From positions 1-51,151 of the forward strand of contig JBGUKN010000021.1 in the NCBI GenBank assembly GCA_045114455.1: a DNA stretch of 51,151 nucleotides. Direction: 5' to 3'. Each line of letters starts with the position of its first letter. The stretch's first letter is position 1. Under the pieces are notes generated by a model that had not been told where the DNA came from, did not search any database, and saw only the letters and a program-made list of their open reading frames with translations. Made by a program: the position numbers and the translations under genes. Shown here piece by piece: positions 7,888 to 16,573 of the stretch. The stretch is from UBA1732 sp045114455 (GTDB taxonomy: Bacteria; Verrucomicrobiota; Lentisphaeria; Victivallales; UBA1829).

Positions 7888-9393
7888 TCATTCCCGGTGT
7901 CCGCCGACCTGCTTGTTGCGTTCCTTCGCGGTCGCGCCTTCCAGCAGGTTCATGCCTTTCAGGATGGCGTTTTTCCCGAGCTTGCGCTTGATGTCCAGGA
8001 TCGCGTTCTGGAGGCGTTTCTCCCGGTCGCGCGCGGATTCCTCTTCCGCCTGCCGTTTCTCGAGCTCGTCATCCGGGAACAGGTCGGGCTGTTCCGGTCC
8101 GGCCGGATTCCGGTCCGCGTCCGTTTCGTTCAGAACATGATTTGCGGCGACCGTGATTCGCCGTACCAGAAGGCCCGGGTCGACCACGCGTTCGAAGATC
8201 TTTTCCGCCGCCTCGACCATCAGGGAGGACGAGGCTGTGTGCCTGTCGAAATTGACGGAGTCGTGGACTCCTTTCGGGACTTCGCGCCCGTAATGGTTGA
8301 TATGGACTTCGCCCTTGTATTTGCGGCGGAGCTCCGGCGTGGACAGGTTCGTGACGTCGTATCCGACGGTCAGGATCAGCTGGTCGGCCACGAGGTGTTT
8401 TTCGGACAGGCTGAGCGCGAGCTGGTCGGCCATTTCCTTCGCGACGAGCTTTGCCTTTGCGAAATCGTACGGTTCCTTCAGCACCTGGCCGGAACTGAGG
8501 CTGTTGCTTTCCGGCTTGTATGCCTTGATCTCGGCGATGGTCACGGGTTCCCAGCCCCACGCGTGATCGATGAGCAGTTCGGCGTTCACCCCGAAAAGCC
8601 GGTAGAGTACGTCCTCGTTTTTGACCGACATCCGCGCCACGTCGCCCATCGTTCGCATCCCGCGCGACTCCAGCCTCCGGGCATAGCCGTGTCCGACGCG
8701 CCAGAAATCCGTGAGCGGGCGGTGGTCCCAAAGCGTCTCGCGGTAGCTTTGCTCGTCCAGCTCGGCAATGCGGACGCCGTCTTTGTCGGCGGGGATGCGT
8801 TTTGCGACGATGTCCATGGCGATTTTGCTCAAATACAGGTTCGTTCCGATTCCCGCCGTGGCCGTGATGCCGGTTTCCGCCAGGACCTCGCGGATGAGCT
8901 TCATGGCGAACTCGCGCGCCGTCAGCCCGTACAGCTTCAGGTAGGATGTCGCGTCGATGAACACCTCGTCGATGGAGTACACATGGATGTCCTCCGGAGC
9001 GACGTGCCGGAGATAGATGCCGTAAATCTTCGAGCTCACCTCCATGTAGCGTCCCATGCGCGGAACGGCGACGATGTAGTCGATCTCCAGCGACGGCTTT
9101 TTCCCGAGCTCGATTGCATTGCTGGATTTCCCGCGGAAACGACGCCCCGGCGCATGTTCCAGACGTTCTCCATTGACTTCTCGGACGCGCTGGATCACCT
9201 CGAACAGACGCGCCCGCCCGGGAATGCCGTACGCCTTCAGCGAGGGAGACACGGCCAGGCAGATCGTCTTTTCCGTCCGGCTTTCGTCCGCCACGACAAG
9301 GTTCGTCGTGAGCGGATTGAGGTTCCGGTCGGCGCACTCAACCGAGGCGTAAAACGATTTCAGGTCAATGGCGATATAGGTGCGGGAATTCAT
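7888..9393 (-). CDS. Y-family DNA polymerase, UvrX type
   Basis: The 501-aa protein is a translesion polymerase related to UmuC and DinB. Catalytic acidic residues are visible in AIDLKSFYASVE (Asp10) and YSIDEVFID (Asp142, Glu143). QPDLF near residue 440 is a beta-clamp binding motif. The C-terminal signature ILKGMNLLEGATAKERNKQVGGH is the hallmark of the Firmicutes UvrX group that pairs with YolD, rather than of proteobacterial DinB. The ATG at 9393 matches the family start; the frame is open further upstream, but the promoter at 9509-9536 excludes a longer protein. The Shine-Dalgarno is weak. I saw no convincing LexA box, so SOS control is unproven. Confidence 0.88.
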   Translation of the reverse strand: MNSRTYIAIDLKSFYASVECADRNLNPLTTNLVVADESRTEKTICLAVSPSLKAYGIPGRARLFEVIQRVREVNGERLEHAPGRRFRGKSSNAIELGKKPSLEIDYIVAVPRMGRYMEVSSKIYGIYLRHVAPEDIHVYSIDEVFIDATSYLKLYGLTAREFAMKLIREVLAETGITATAGIGTNLYLSKIAMDIVAKRIPADKDGVRIAELDEQSYRETLWDHRPLTDFWRVGHGYARRLESRGMRTMGDVARMSVKNEDVLYRLFGVNAELLIDHAWGWEPVTIAEIKAYKPESNSLSSGQVLKEPYDFAKAKLVAKEMADQLALSLSEKHLVADQLILTVGYDVTNLSTPELRRKYKGEVHINHYGREVPKGVHDSVNFDRHTASSSLMVEAAEKIFERVVDPGLLVRRITVAANHVLNETDADRNPAGPEQPDLFPDDELEKRQAEEESARDREKRLQNAILDIKRKLGKNAILKGMNLLEGATAKERNKQVGGHRE

Positions 9394-9508
9394 GGAGAAA
9401 CGGGGTGCGGAGAAAAAAAAATGAGGTTGCGGAACGCCGGGGCGATTCTGGATAACCTTTGTCCGGCATCTGAAAGGACGGCGCGGCGAAATCGGAATCC
9501 TGAACGAT

Positions 9509-9536
9509 ACTATAGCAGACCTTGCCGGGATTTCAA
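9509..9536 (-). promoter_or_regulatory. Promoter of the Y-family polymerase gene
   Basis: Minus strand: TTGAAA (9531-9536), 16 bases, TATAGT (9509-9514). The leader is about 110 bases. Confidence 0.7.
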
Positions 9537-9596
9537 ATCGCAAAAGATCTTTTCCGGCCGTTCGGGGCGTCATGTCCGAAGCGTCGTGTCCGCGCG

Positions 9597-9853
9597 GAAA
9601 AAAAGAAAGGCATAAGCAGTGCGTGATCCCGCGCCGGCCGCCTCCCTCCCGCGCACCGGAACCGTTTCCGTCCTCCGCCCCATCTATGTTTATGATGCGG
9701 AGGACGGCCCCTCCATGTCGGCCCGGATGCCGGCGGCGGTACAAGATGCACATACAGCGGCATGCGATTGCCGCCGGCAGAGGAAGCCCCCTCGTTTATG
9801 AACTTCCTCATGCCGTGCTTATGCCCGGACCAGGACCGGAGTCCTTGTCCCGG
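9597..9853 (-). ncRNA. Candidate structured non-coding RNA
   Basis: A strong minus-strand promoter (9860-9887) would start transcription at about 9853, exactly where a run of hairpins begins. Hairpin 1 (9824-9853) has about 13 pairs with two mismatches and a UCCG tetraloop closed by C-G. Hairpin 2 (9780-9809) is GAGGAAG/CTTCCTC. Hairpin 3 (9728-9779) has a perfect 10-bp stem TGCCGGCGGC/GCCGCCGGCA. Hairpin 4 (9668-9707) has a perfect 11-bp stem CCGTCCTCCGC/GCGGAGGACGG. A U-rich stretch ends near 9597. No plausible protein is encoded. It lacks the conserved blocks of RNase P RNA, tmRNA or SRP RNA, and is not a single rod like 6S RNA. It could also act as an upstream leader of the polymerase gene. 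Confidence 0.4.
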
Positions 9854-9859
9854 AAACAT

Positions 9860-9887
9860 AATATAACCCGTTTCGCGGGCACATCAA
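9860..9887 (-). promoter_or_regulatory. Promoter of the candidate RNA
   Basis: Minus strand: TTGATG (9882-9887), 16 bases, TATATT (9860-9865). Confidence 0.6.
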
Positions 9888-10102
9888 TGAGGAAATCCCC
9901 CTTGAAATGCCATTTCTCCCGGCGGAACCGGCATTTTCTTTGACCTGTACAAGTTTGCTGTACAGGTTTCGCCGGCCGATCCGCCGTTTTTCCGGGGAGT
10001 TGTCGGTGTTTCCCCGAAAGTGCGGGGCCGTTTCATCCTGTCCGGCGATTCCATTTCAATGTGATTCAGGATGTGCCGCGTATGGAAATTCCGGAAAGCG
10101 GC
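9888..10102. other. Intergenic region with a 9-bp inverted repeat
   Basis: No gene is visible between the candidate RNA promoter and the pgi promoter. It holds a perfect inverted repeat, ACCTGTACA (9943-9951) and TGTACAGGT (9959-9967), separated by 7 bases. That is either an operator or a hairpin; it lies about 140 bases upstream of the pgi -35 box. Confidence 0.5.
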
Positions 10103-10131
10103 TTGATAAAACTTCGCCCGCGTGATATATT
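10103..10131 (+). promoter_or_regulatory. Promoter of pgi
   Basis: TTGATA (10103-10108), 17 bases, TATATT (10126-10131), close to consensus. Confidence 0.8.
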
Positions 10132-10177
10132 AAGAAATGCTTTTTTTTGAACAGACTTTTGAAAGGACGGGCTTATT

Positions 10178-11782
10178 ATGTCGGAACAGAGCGCCATGTG
10201 GATCGAACGCTGCCATAAATATACGATCATCGACGGGGAATCGTCGTTTCAGATCAACTTCGCCGGAATGATTTTCGAGGATGACGATCTGAAGGAGATC
10301 GAACCGCGGTTCGCATCCGTCCACGCCGAAATGCAGAAGATCGAATGCGGCGAGATCAAGAACCCGGACGAACACCGCAAGGTCACGCATTTCACCGACC
10401 GTTCCGTGTACTCCGGCAGCGGAGAGTTCGCCGATGTGGAGGAGTTCGCCGCCGACATTCGCGGCGGCAGACTGACCGGGTCGACCGGCAAGCGTTTCCA
10501 GTCGGCGATCATCAACGGCATCGGCGGGTCCGCGCTCGGCCCTCAGCTGCTTCAGATGGCGTTGAACGGTCCGTACTGGAACGAGCTCAGCGAAGAACAG
10601 CGCGGCGGAAACCTGAAGATCTATTTTCTGGACAACACCGATACGGCGGGCGTGGCCGACGCCATGCGCGTCTGCGACCTGGAGACCACGCTGGTCGTGA
10701 ACATTTCCAAATCGGGCGGCACGCAGGAGACCAAGAACAACATGATCTTCTGCGAGAACGCCTACGCGAAAGCCGGTCTGCCGTTTGCGAAGCACGCCTG
10801 CGCGATCACCATGAAGGGCAGTGAACTCGACCTGCACGCCTCCCGCGAAGGCTGGCTGAAGACGTTCGAGATGGCAGAATCCATCGGCGGCCGCACCAGT
10901 GTGACCAGCATCGTGGGACATCTGCCCGCCGCGCTTGCCGGAATCGACTTCGGCAGGCTGCTGGATGGCGCCTGCCATATGGATGCCCTCACGCGCAATC
11001 CGGCGCTTCTGCACAATCCCGCCTATATGATGTCCGCCATGTGGTACATCGCGGGCAACGGCAAGGGCGACAAAAACATGGTCATCGTGCCGTATTCCGA
11101 CCGTCTGATCCTGCTGTCGCGCTATCTGCAGCAGCTGGTGATGGAGAGCCTGGGCAAGGAACTCGACCTGGACGGCAACGTGGTGCATCAGGGCCTGAAC
11201 GTCTTCGGCAACAAGGGCGGCACCGACGCCCACGCGTTCATCCAGCAGCTCAACGACGGCCGCAACGACTTCTTCATCACGTTCATCGAGGTCCTGAAGG
11301 ACAGCACGCCCGCGCCCGTTTCCGACGGCATCGACATGGGCGACTATCTGCACGGGTTCCTGACCGGGCTCTCGAACGCCCTCCGCGGACACGGCCGCAG
11401 CGTGATCGAAATGAGGATCCCGGACGTGGATGCGTTCTGCCTGGGCATGATCATCGCGCTGTACGAGCGCGCCGTGGCGGCCTATGCCGAACTCATCCAT
11501 ATCAATGCCTTCCACCAGCCCGGCGTCCAGGCGTATAAGCTCGCGAGCAAGGGCGTGATCAAGCTCCTGACCGAGCTTGAGGCGTCTCTTCCCTCCGTTG
11601 CGCCGTTCTCCGGTTCCGCCGCCGAGCTCGCGCAGAAACTCAACTTCGAAGACAGCCTCTACGAACTTGAAGGCATCCTGGCGAAACTTTCCGCGAACTC
11701 CGCCACGCGCCAGCTTCCGGTCCGCATCGGGCGCGCATGGAGCAAGGACGGCGGCTGGGTTTATACCGTCGAAGCGAAGTAA
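10178..11782 (+). CDS. pgi: Glucose-6-phosphate isomerase
   Basis: The 534-aa enzyme interconverts glucose 6-phosphate and fructose 6-phosphate in the cytoplasm. Both SIS-type sugar-phosphate elements are present: INGIGGSALGPQ (about 109-120) and NISKSGGTQETK (about 174-185). The later active-site segments are NKGGTDAHAFIQQLNDG and INAFHQPGVQAYK, in the positions of the family SQHAF and NPFDQxGV motifs, so this is the divergent bacterial subgroup rather than the E. coli type. GAAAGGA precedes the ATG at 10178. The antiporter gene follows 28 bases after the stop. Confidence 0.92.
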   Translation: MSEQSAMWIERCHKYTIIDGESSFQINFAGMIFEDDDLKEIEPRFASVHAEMQKIECGEIKNPDEHRKVTHFTDRSVYSGSGEFADVEEFAADIRGGRLTGSTGKRFQSAIINGIGGSALGPQLLQMALNGPYWNELSEEQRGGNLKIYFLDNTDTAGVADAMRVCDLETTLVVNISKSGGTQETKNNMIFCENAYAKAGLPFAKHACAITMKGSELDLHASREGWLKTFEMAESIGGRTSVTSIVGHLPAALAGIDFGRLLDGACHMDALTRNPALLHNPAYMMSAMWYIAGNGKGDKNMVIVPYSDRLILLSRYLQQLVMESLGKELDLDGNVVHQGLNVFGNKGGTDAHAFIQQLNDGRNDFFITFIEVLKDSTPAPVSDGIDMGDYLHGFLTGLSNALRGHGRSVIEMRIPDVDAFCLGMIIALYERAVAAYAELIHINAFHQPGVQAYKLASKGVIKLLTELEASLPSVAPFSGSAAELAQKLNFEDSLYELEGILAKLSANSATRQLPVRIGRAWSKDGGWVYTVEAK

Positions 11783-11810
11783 ATAAAGACGTTTCCGGCG
11801 GGGCCGATCG

Positions 11811-13952
11811 ATGAAAGATTTCCTGGAACGCTTCCATTCCTGGTTCCTGAACCTGACGGGGAACTTGAGCGCCTCGGACGAGGAGACGATCGTGACCGCG
11901 CTGCTCCTGATCGTGGTGACGGGCCTCATCGGTGGCGTGATCGCAAAAAAGCTCCGCCAGCCGCTGATCCTGGGCTACATCCTCGCGGGCGTGCTGGTCG
12001 GCGTCCTGTTCAAAGCCGGCTTCGGCAACGCGGCGACCAGTGCAGTGAACTCGCTGGCGAACGTCGGGGTGGCGCTGCTTCTGTTTTCCATGGGGCTGGA
12101 GTTTTCGAAAAAGGACATCCGCCCGGTTTTCAAAGTCGCGGTCTTCGGCGCGTTGGCACAGGTCGTTTTCACGTTTCTGACGGGCGCGGGGATTGCATGG
12201 CTGCTGAGCCGCGACCCCGCCGTCAATTTCAGCGGCGACACGAAGATCCCGCTGTTCGGTTCGAACGTTTCGCTGTTCCTCTTCGGCGTCTGCTTCGTTT
12301 CCACCAGTACCGCGGTCGTCCTGAAGACGCTTTCCAGCAAGGGATTTGAGAACACGCTCTCCGGACGCGTGATGATCGGCGTTTCCATCGTGCAGGACCT
12401 GACCGTGATGCCGCTGATGCTGCTTGTCTGCCGGCTTGGCGCGTTCTCGTCGTCGTCCGGAGGCGGTTTCTCCTCCTGGCTGCCGCTTGTTCTCAGCACG
12501 GTGTTCATGGCTCTGATGCTGACGGTCGGCGCGCGGTATCTCCCGAAGCTCACGGAACGGGCGGCGCGCCTGGAGTCGAAGGAGCTGTTCCTGCTGTCCA
12601 TCACCGGCATCGCGCTGGTGTCGGGCGCGATTTCCGTGGTCATGCAGGTTTCCTTCTCGTTCGGCGCGTTCCTGGCGGGCATCGTCCTGAGCGACAGCGC
12701 GTACGGGAAAAAGGCGCTGTCCGAGCTTTCCCCCGTGCGCGATTTCTTCGCCATGCTGTTCTTCGTCTCCATCGGCATGATGCTCGACGTGCGGTATCTG
12801 GGTTCGCACTGGGGGCTCGTAGCCGTGCTGGTCATCCTGACCGGACTCGCCCGCACGTCGTTCCTGTCCATCGTCACATGGGTTTTCAAGTACCGCAACG
12901 TGGTTCCGGTGGCGATGTTTTTCGGGATGTTCCCGACCTCGGAAGTCGCGTTCGTGGTGATCGGGACCGGGTTCCAGGACGGCTTCATCACGTCCGAGCT
13001 TTACTCGCTGATCCTCTGCGTGGTCGTCTGCTCCATGATCGCCGGGCCGATCATCAACAGCCTTACGGCCCCGGTCTACAAGCTGCTCCGCCGGACCGTG
13101 TGGCGGAATCTCGCGCTCGCCGACATCACGCTGCCGCAGCCCGATCTGGATGGACACATGGTGCTGGCCGGCGGCGGACGCGTTTCGCGCGTGATCGCGC
13201 ACGTTCTGATGCGCCTGAAACTGAAATACGTGGTCATCGAACCGTCCTACGATGACTACCGCGAGGCGCGGGCCGAGGGCGTGAACGTGATCTACGGCGA
13301 TCCGATGAGCGACATCATTCTGGCCGCGGCCCGCATCGGCGCCGCGAAAGTCCTGGTGCCGATGATCCCGAAGCTGGAGGAAAACCTGGCAGTCATCGAG
13401 CAGGCGCGCAAATACAACCCCGACATCCGCACGGTCATGTGCGCTGCCTCGCCCGAGATCGAAAAACGTCTCTCCGGGGAAGGCGTCGACGAGATCATTC
13501 TCTCGCATTTCGAGGTTTCGCTGGAGCTGACCCGCCGCATTCTGGTACTGAACGGCATTTCCGAGGCGCGCATCCAGAACTACCTGGATTCCGTCCGCGC
13601 CAACCGTTACAAGCCTATGCTCGAAGGCAGTCCGGCGTTCGCGCTCGCCGAGAAGATACGCGCGTTCCAGGGGCTGATCGAACTGAACTGGACGCAGATC
13701 CAGCCGGACAGCCCGCTGGCGGGGCGTACCATCGCGGAATCCGATATCCGCGCCTGCACCGGCATGTCCATCGTGGGCGTCATCCACAAGGGCAGGGTCG
13801 ATGCGAATCCGCGTCCGGATACCGTACTCCATGTGGGCGATCTGGTCGCGGCGATCGGCAGCGAGGAGCAGGCGGCTGCTTTCGCTCTCCTGACGCATTC
13901 CCCGATGGCCGGTTCGCCCGAATCCGCGACCACGATGGCGATCCCGATATGA
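11811..13952 (+). CDS. CPA2-family cation/proton antiporter (KefB-like) with TrkA domains
   Basis: The 713-aa protein has about 12 membrane helices in residues 1-420 with the CPA2 pattern, including LILGYILAGVLVG and LLLFSMGLEFS. A Rossmann TrkA-N domain follows (about 440-560, starting HMVLAGGGRVSRVI) and then a TrkA-C domain (about 620-700). Such proteins exchange K+ or Na+ for protons at the inner membrane, gated by nucleotides bound to the Rossmann domain. It is likely co-transcribed with pgi and followed 61 bases later by copA. The transported ion cannot be fixed from sequence; K+ is the commonest in this subgroup. Confidence 0.85.
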   Translation: MKDFLERFHSWFLNLTGNLSASDEETIVTALLLIVVTGLIGGVIAKKLRQPLILGYILAGVLVGVLFKAGFGNAATSAVNSLANVGVALLLFSMGLEFSKKDIRPVFKVAVFGALAQVVFTFLTGAGIAWLLSRDPAVNFSGDTKIPLFGSNVSLFLFGVCFVSTSTAVVLKTLSSKGFENTLSGRVMIGVSIVQDLTVMPLMLLVCRLGAFSSSSGGGFSSWLPLVLSTVFMALMLTVGARYLPKLTERAARLESKELFLLSITGIALVSGAISVVMQVSFSFGAFLAGIVLSDSAYGKKALSELSPVRDFFAMLFFVSIGMMLDVRYLGSHWGLVAVLVILTGLARTSFLSIVTWVFKYRNVVPVAMFFGMFPTSEVAFVVIGTGFQDGFITSELYSLILCVVVCSMIAGPIINSLTAPVYKLLRRTVWRNLALADITLPQPDLDGHMVLAGGGRVSRVIAHVLMRLKLKYVVIEPSYDDYREARAEGVNVIYGDPMSDIILAAARIGAAKVLVPMIPKLEENLAVIEQARKYNPDIRTVMCAASPEIEKRLSGEGVDEIILSHFEVSLELTRRILVLNGISEARIQNYLDSVRANRYKPMLEGSPAFALAEKIRAFQGLIELNWTQIQPDSPLAGRTIAESDIRACTGMSIVGVIHKGRVDANPRPDTVLHVGDLVAAIGSEEQAAAFALLTHSPMAGSPESATTMAIPI

Positions 13953-14013
13953 AGGGCCGGCAGATCAGATCAACAGGGCGGATTCCGCCCGATAGAAGAA
14001 GGGAGATTGAACT

Positions 14014-16554
14014 ATGAGACACTTATTCCAGGTGGGCGGGATGCGGTGCGCGTCCTGCCAGGCGCATGTGGCGAAGGCCGTGAAGGCGGTCCCCGGCGTG
14101 CGGGAGGCCGAGGTCAACCTCGTGACCGGACGCATGGCCGCGGAAACTGATGATGCGCCGGACATGCCGCAAAAGATTGTTGACGCGGTGAAGAATGCGG
14201 GTTTTACCGCTGAACTTGTGGAGGAACCCTCCGCGCCCGAGGCGTCCGTCGAACTCGCGTTTCAGGTGGGCGGGATGCGGTGCGCGTCCTGTCAGGCGCA
14301 TGTGACGAAAGCCGTGAAGGCGGTTCCCGGCGTGCGGGAGGCCGAGGTCAATCTCGTGACCGGACGCATGACGGTGAAGTGCGGAAATGAACCGGATATG
14401 CGGCAGAAGATCGTCGACGCGGTGAAGGATGCCGGATTTACGGCCGAGCCGGTCGAAGAAACGCCCGCGTCCGAACCGGACAAAGCAAAAAAAGAATCCG
14501 TGCCGGAGAAGGCGCCGAGGGCCGTTCCCGATCCCGTCCGCGACTTGTTCCGCCAGTTCATCTGGTCGCTCGTCCTGATGCTTCCGCTCATGTTCGTCGC
14601 ATTTTCCGCCATGCACGGCTTCCTGAAGGATTATCCGCTCGACGCCGCCTGGCTTCAGCTCATCTGCGTGATCCCGCTGCTGTATGTGAACCGGGTGTAT
14701 TTCGTCAGCGGCGCGCGGCGGTTCCTGAAGCTCTCGCCGAACATGGATTCGCTGATCATGCTCGGATCCGGCGCGAGCGTGCTGTACAGCCTCGTCATGA
14801 CAGGCGAAATGCTGCTCGGAAAGATAGAGGGCGGAGAGGCCGGAGCCGCGCGCGTGTCCGGGGCCGCGGGCCACCTGTATTTCGAGACGGCGGGCATGAT
14901 CCTGCTGCTCGTGACGTTCGGAAAATACCTGGAGGCGCGGGCGAAACGCCGCACGACGGACTCCGTGTCCCGCCTGATGGACCTGTCGCCGAAGACCGCG
15001 GTCGTGGTCCGGGGCGGAAAGGAAGCCGAGATCCCGGCGGACGACCTGTCCGTCGGTGACATTGTTGTGATCCGGCCCGGTTCGTCGATCCCGGCGGACG
15101 GCGTGGTCGTGGACGGAAACGGCGTAGTGGACGAGTCGAGCGTGACCGGGGAAAGCGTCCCGGCGGGCAAGGAGCCCGGCGGCCATGTGGTGAGCGGGAC
15201 GATGAACTTGAACGGTTCGTTCCGGTTCCGTGCCGAGCGCGTGGGGCGCGACTCCACGCTGTCGCGCATCATCCGCCTGGTGGAGAGCGCGTCGAACTCC
15301 AGCGCGCCGATTTCGCGTTTCGCGGACCGCGTGAGCGGCGTTTTCGTGCCGGCCGTGCTGGCCGTTTCGCTCGCGGCGGGGTGTTTCTGGCTGTTCGCGG
15401 GGCATCAGACCTTTTATTTCTCGCTGACGACCGCGGTCGCCGTGCTCGTCATCAGTTGTCCGTGCGCGCTCGGGCTTGCCACGCCCATCGCGATCATGGT
15501 CGGTACGGGCGTCGGTTCCAAACACGGCATCCTGTTCAAAAACGCCTCCGCCCTGGAGGAACTTCACAACGTGAAGACCGTGGTCCTCGACAAGACCGGG
15601 ACCGTGACCGAGGGGCGTCACCGCGTGACCCGCGTGGCGGCGTTCGCTTCCGACGGGACGCCGGTGGACGGTGGGGAGAACGGGTTTCTGCGGATCGCCG
15701 CGCCGCTCGAATTGAAGTCCGAACATCCGTTTGCGCGCGCGGTCGTGCAGTACGCGAGGGAACGCGGCGCGGACGTTTCGGGCGTGAGCGTGGAGGATTT
15801 CTCCGCCGCGCCCGGGATGGGCGTGTACGGCAGCGTCGGCGGCGTCCGCTATGTCTGCGGCAATGCCCGCCTGATGGAACGCGAAGGGATTTCCCTGTCC
15901 GCGCAGGAGAGCCTGATCCGCGAACTGGAATCCGGCGGCCACAGCCTGCTTTTCCTCGCCGAACGCGACACGAAACGGATCCGCGGCGTCATGGCGCTCC
16001 GCGACACCGTGAAGGAAGGCAGCGCGGACGCCCTGCGCGCGCTTCATGGACTCGGACTGAAAACCGTGCTCCTGACCGGAGACACCGAGGTCTCGGCGAA
16101 AGCCGCCGCGTCCGGACTGGAGATCGACCGCGTGATCGCCGGGGTCCTGCCGGACGGCAAGGAGGCGTGCATCCGCGAACTTCAGCAGGTCGGGGGCAGG
16201 GTGGCAATGGTCGGCGACGGCATCAACGACGCCGCAGCGCTCGCCCGGGCGGACGTCGGGATCGCCATCGGCGGCGGCACGGACATCGCGCTGGAGGCGG
16301 CTGACGTGGCGCTTCTGCGGGGCGATTTGCGCGACGTGGTGACGGCGGTCCGCCTGAGCCGAGCCGTCATGCGGAACATCCGTCTGAACCTTTTCTGGGC
16401 ATTTTTCTACAACGTGCTGGGGATCCCGGTTGCGGCGGGCGCGCTGTATCCGGCGTTCGGCTGGCAGCTGTCCCCCATGCTCGGCACGGCGGCGATGGCG
16501 TGCAGTTCGCTCTTCGTGGTGACGAATGCCCTGCGCCTGCGGAAATTCCGCTGA
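14014..16554 (+). CDS. copA: Copper-transporting P1B-type ATPase with two HMA domains
   Basis: The 846-aa protein has two N-terminal heavy-metal domains, each with GMRCASC (about residues 9-15 and 87-93). It then has membrane helices, the actuator TGES motif (about 378), the metal-site motif CPC in ISCPCALGLATP (about 481-483), the phosphorylation motif DKTGT (Asp526), the SEHPF motif (about 569) and GDGIND (about 734). This is the Cu(I) exporter set. The two HMA domains are nearly identical in DNA over about 190 bp with a 234-bp period, showing a recent duplication. GAAGGGAGA precedes the ATG. No copper chaperone or regulator lies beside it. Confidence 0.93.
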   Translation: MRHLFQVGGMRCASCQAHVAKAVKAVPGVREAEVNLVTGRMAAETDDAPDMPQKIVDAVKNAGFTAELVEEPSAPEASVELAFQVGGMRCASCQAHVTKAVKAVPGVREAEVNLVTGRMTVKCGNEPDMRQKIVDAVKDAGFTAEPVEETPASEPDKAKKESVPEKAPRAVPDPVRDLFRQFIWSLVLMLPLMFVAFSAMHGFLKDYPLDAAWLQLICVIPLLYVNRVYFVSGARRFLKLSPNMDSLIMLGSGASVLYSLVMTGEMLLGKIEGGEAGAARVSGAAGHLYFETAGMILLLVTFGKYLEARAKRRTTDSVSRLMDLSPKTAVVVRGGKEAEIPADDLSVGDIVVIRPGSSIPADGVVVDGNGVVDESSVTGESVPAGKEPGGHVVSGTMNLNGSFRFRAERVGRDSTLSRIIRLVESASNSSAPISRFADRVSGVFVPAVLAVSLAAGCFWLFAGHQTFYFSLTTAVAVLVISCPCALGLATPIAIMVGTGVGSKHGILFKNASALEELHNVKTVVLDKTGTVTEGRHRVTRVAAFASDGTPVDGGENGFLRIAAPLELKSEHPFARAVVQYARERGADVSGVSVEDFSAAPGMGVYGSVGGVRYVCGNARLMEREGISLSAQESLIRELESGGHSLLFLAERDTKRIRGVMALRDTVKEGSADALRALHGLGLKTVLLTGDTEVSAKAAASGLEIDRVIAGVLPDGKEACIRELQQVGGRVAMVGDGINDAAALARADVGIAIGGGTDIALEAADVALLRGDLRDVVTAVRLSRAVMRNIRLNLFWAFFYNVLGIPVAAGALYPAFGWQLSPMLGTAAMACSSLFVVTNALRLRKFR
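14025..14449 (+). repeat. Direct duplication within copA (HMA domains)
   Basis: Two copies, about 14025-14215 and 14259-14449, offset by 234 bp. The best-conserved core runs from the GMRCASC codons through the codons for VREAEVNLVTGRM. Confidence 0.9.
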
Positions 16555-16573
16555 AAAATATGATTGATTTACG

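Noticed and set aside
9394..9536. LexA/SOS box at the polymerase promoter
   Set aside because: I could find no palindrome matching the Gram-positive or proteobacterial LexA sites near the promoter.
6931..9615. 894-codon plus-strand open frame
   Set aside because: It is antisense to the ABC and polymerase genes, crosses their promoters and has no domain-like sequence. Long antisense frames are common in this G+C range.
9394..9753. N-terminal extension of the Y-family polymerase frame up to 9753
   Set aside because: The extension has no family similarity, and the promoter at 9509-9536 lies inside it.
9597..9853. Identification of the structured region as 6S, RNase P, tmRNA or SRP RNA
   Set aside because: The conserved blocks (for example GAGGAAAGUCCGGGC of RNase P or GGUCAGGUCCGGAAGGAAGC of SRP) are absent, and the fold is a string of hairpins rather than a rod.
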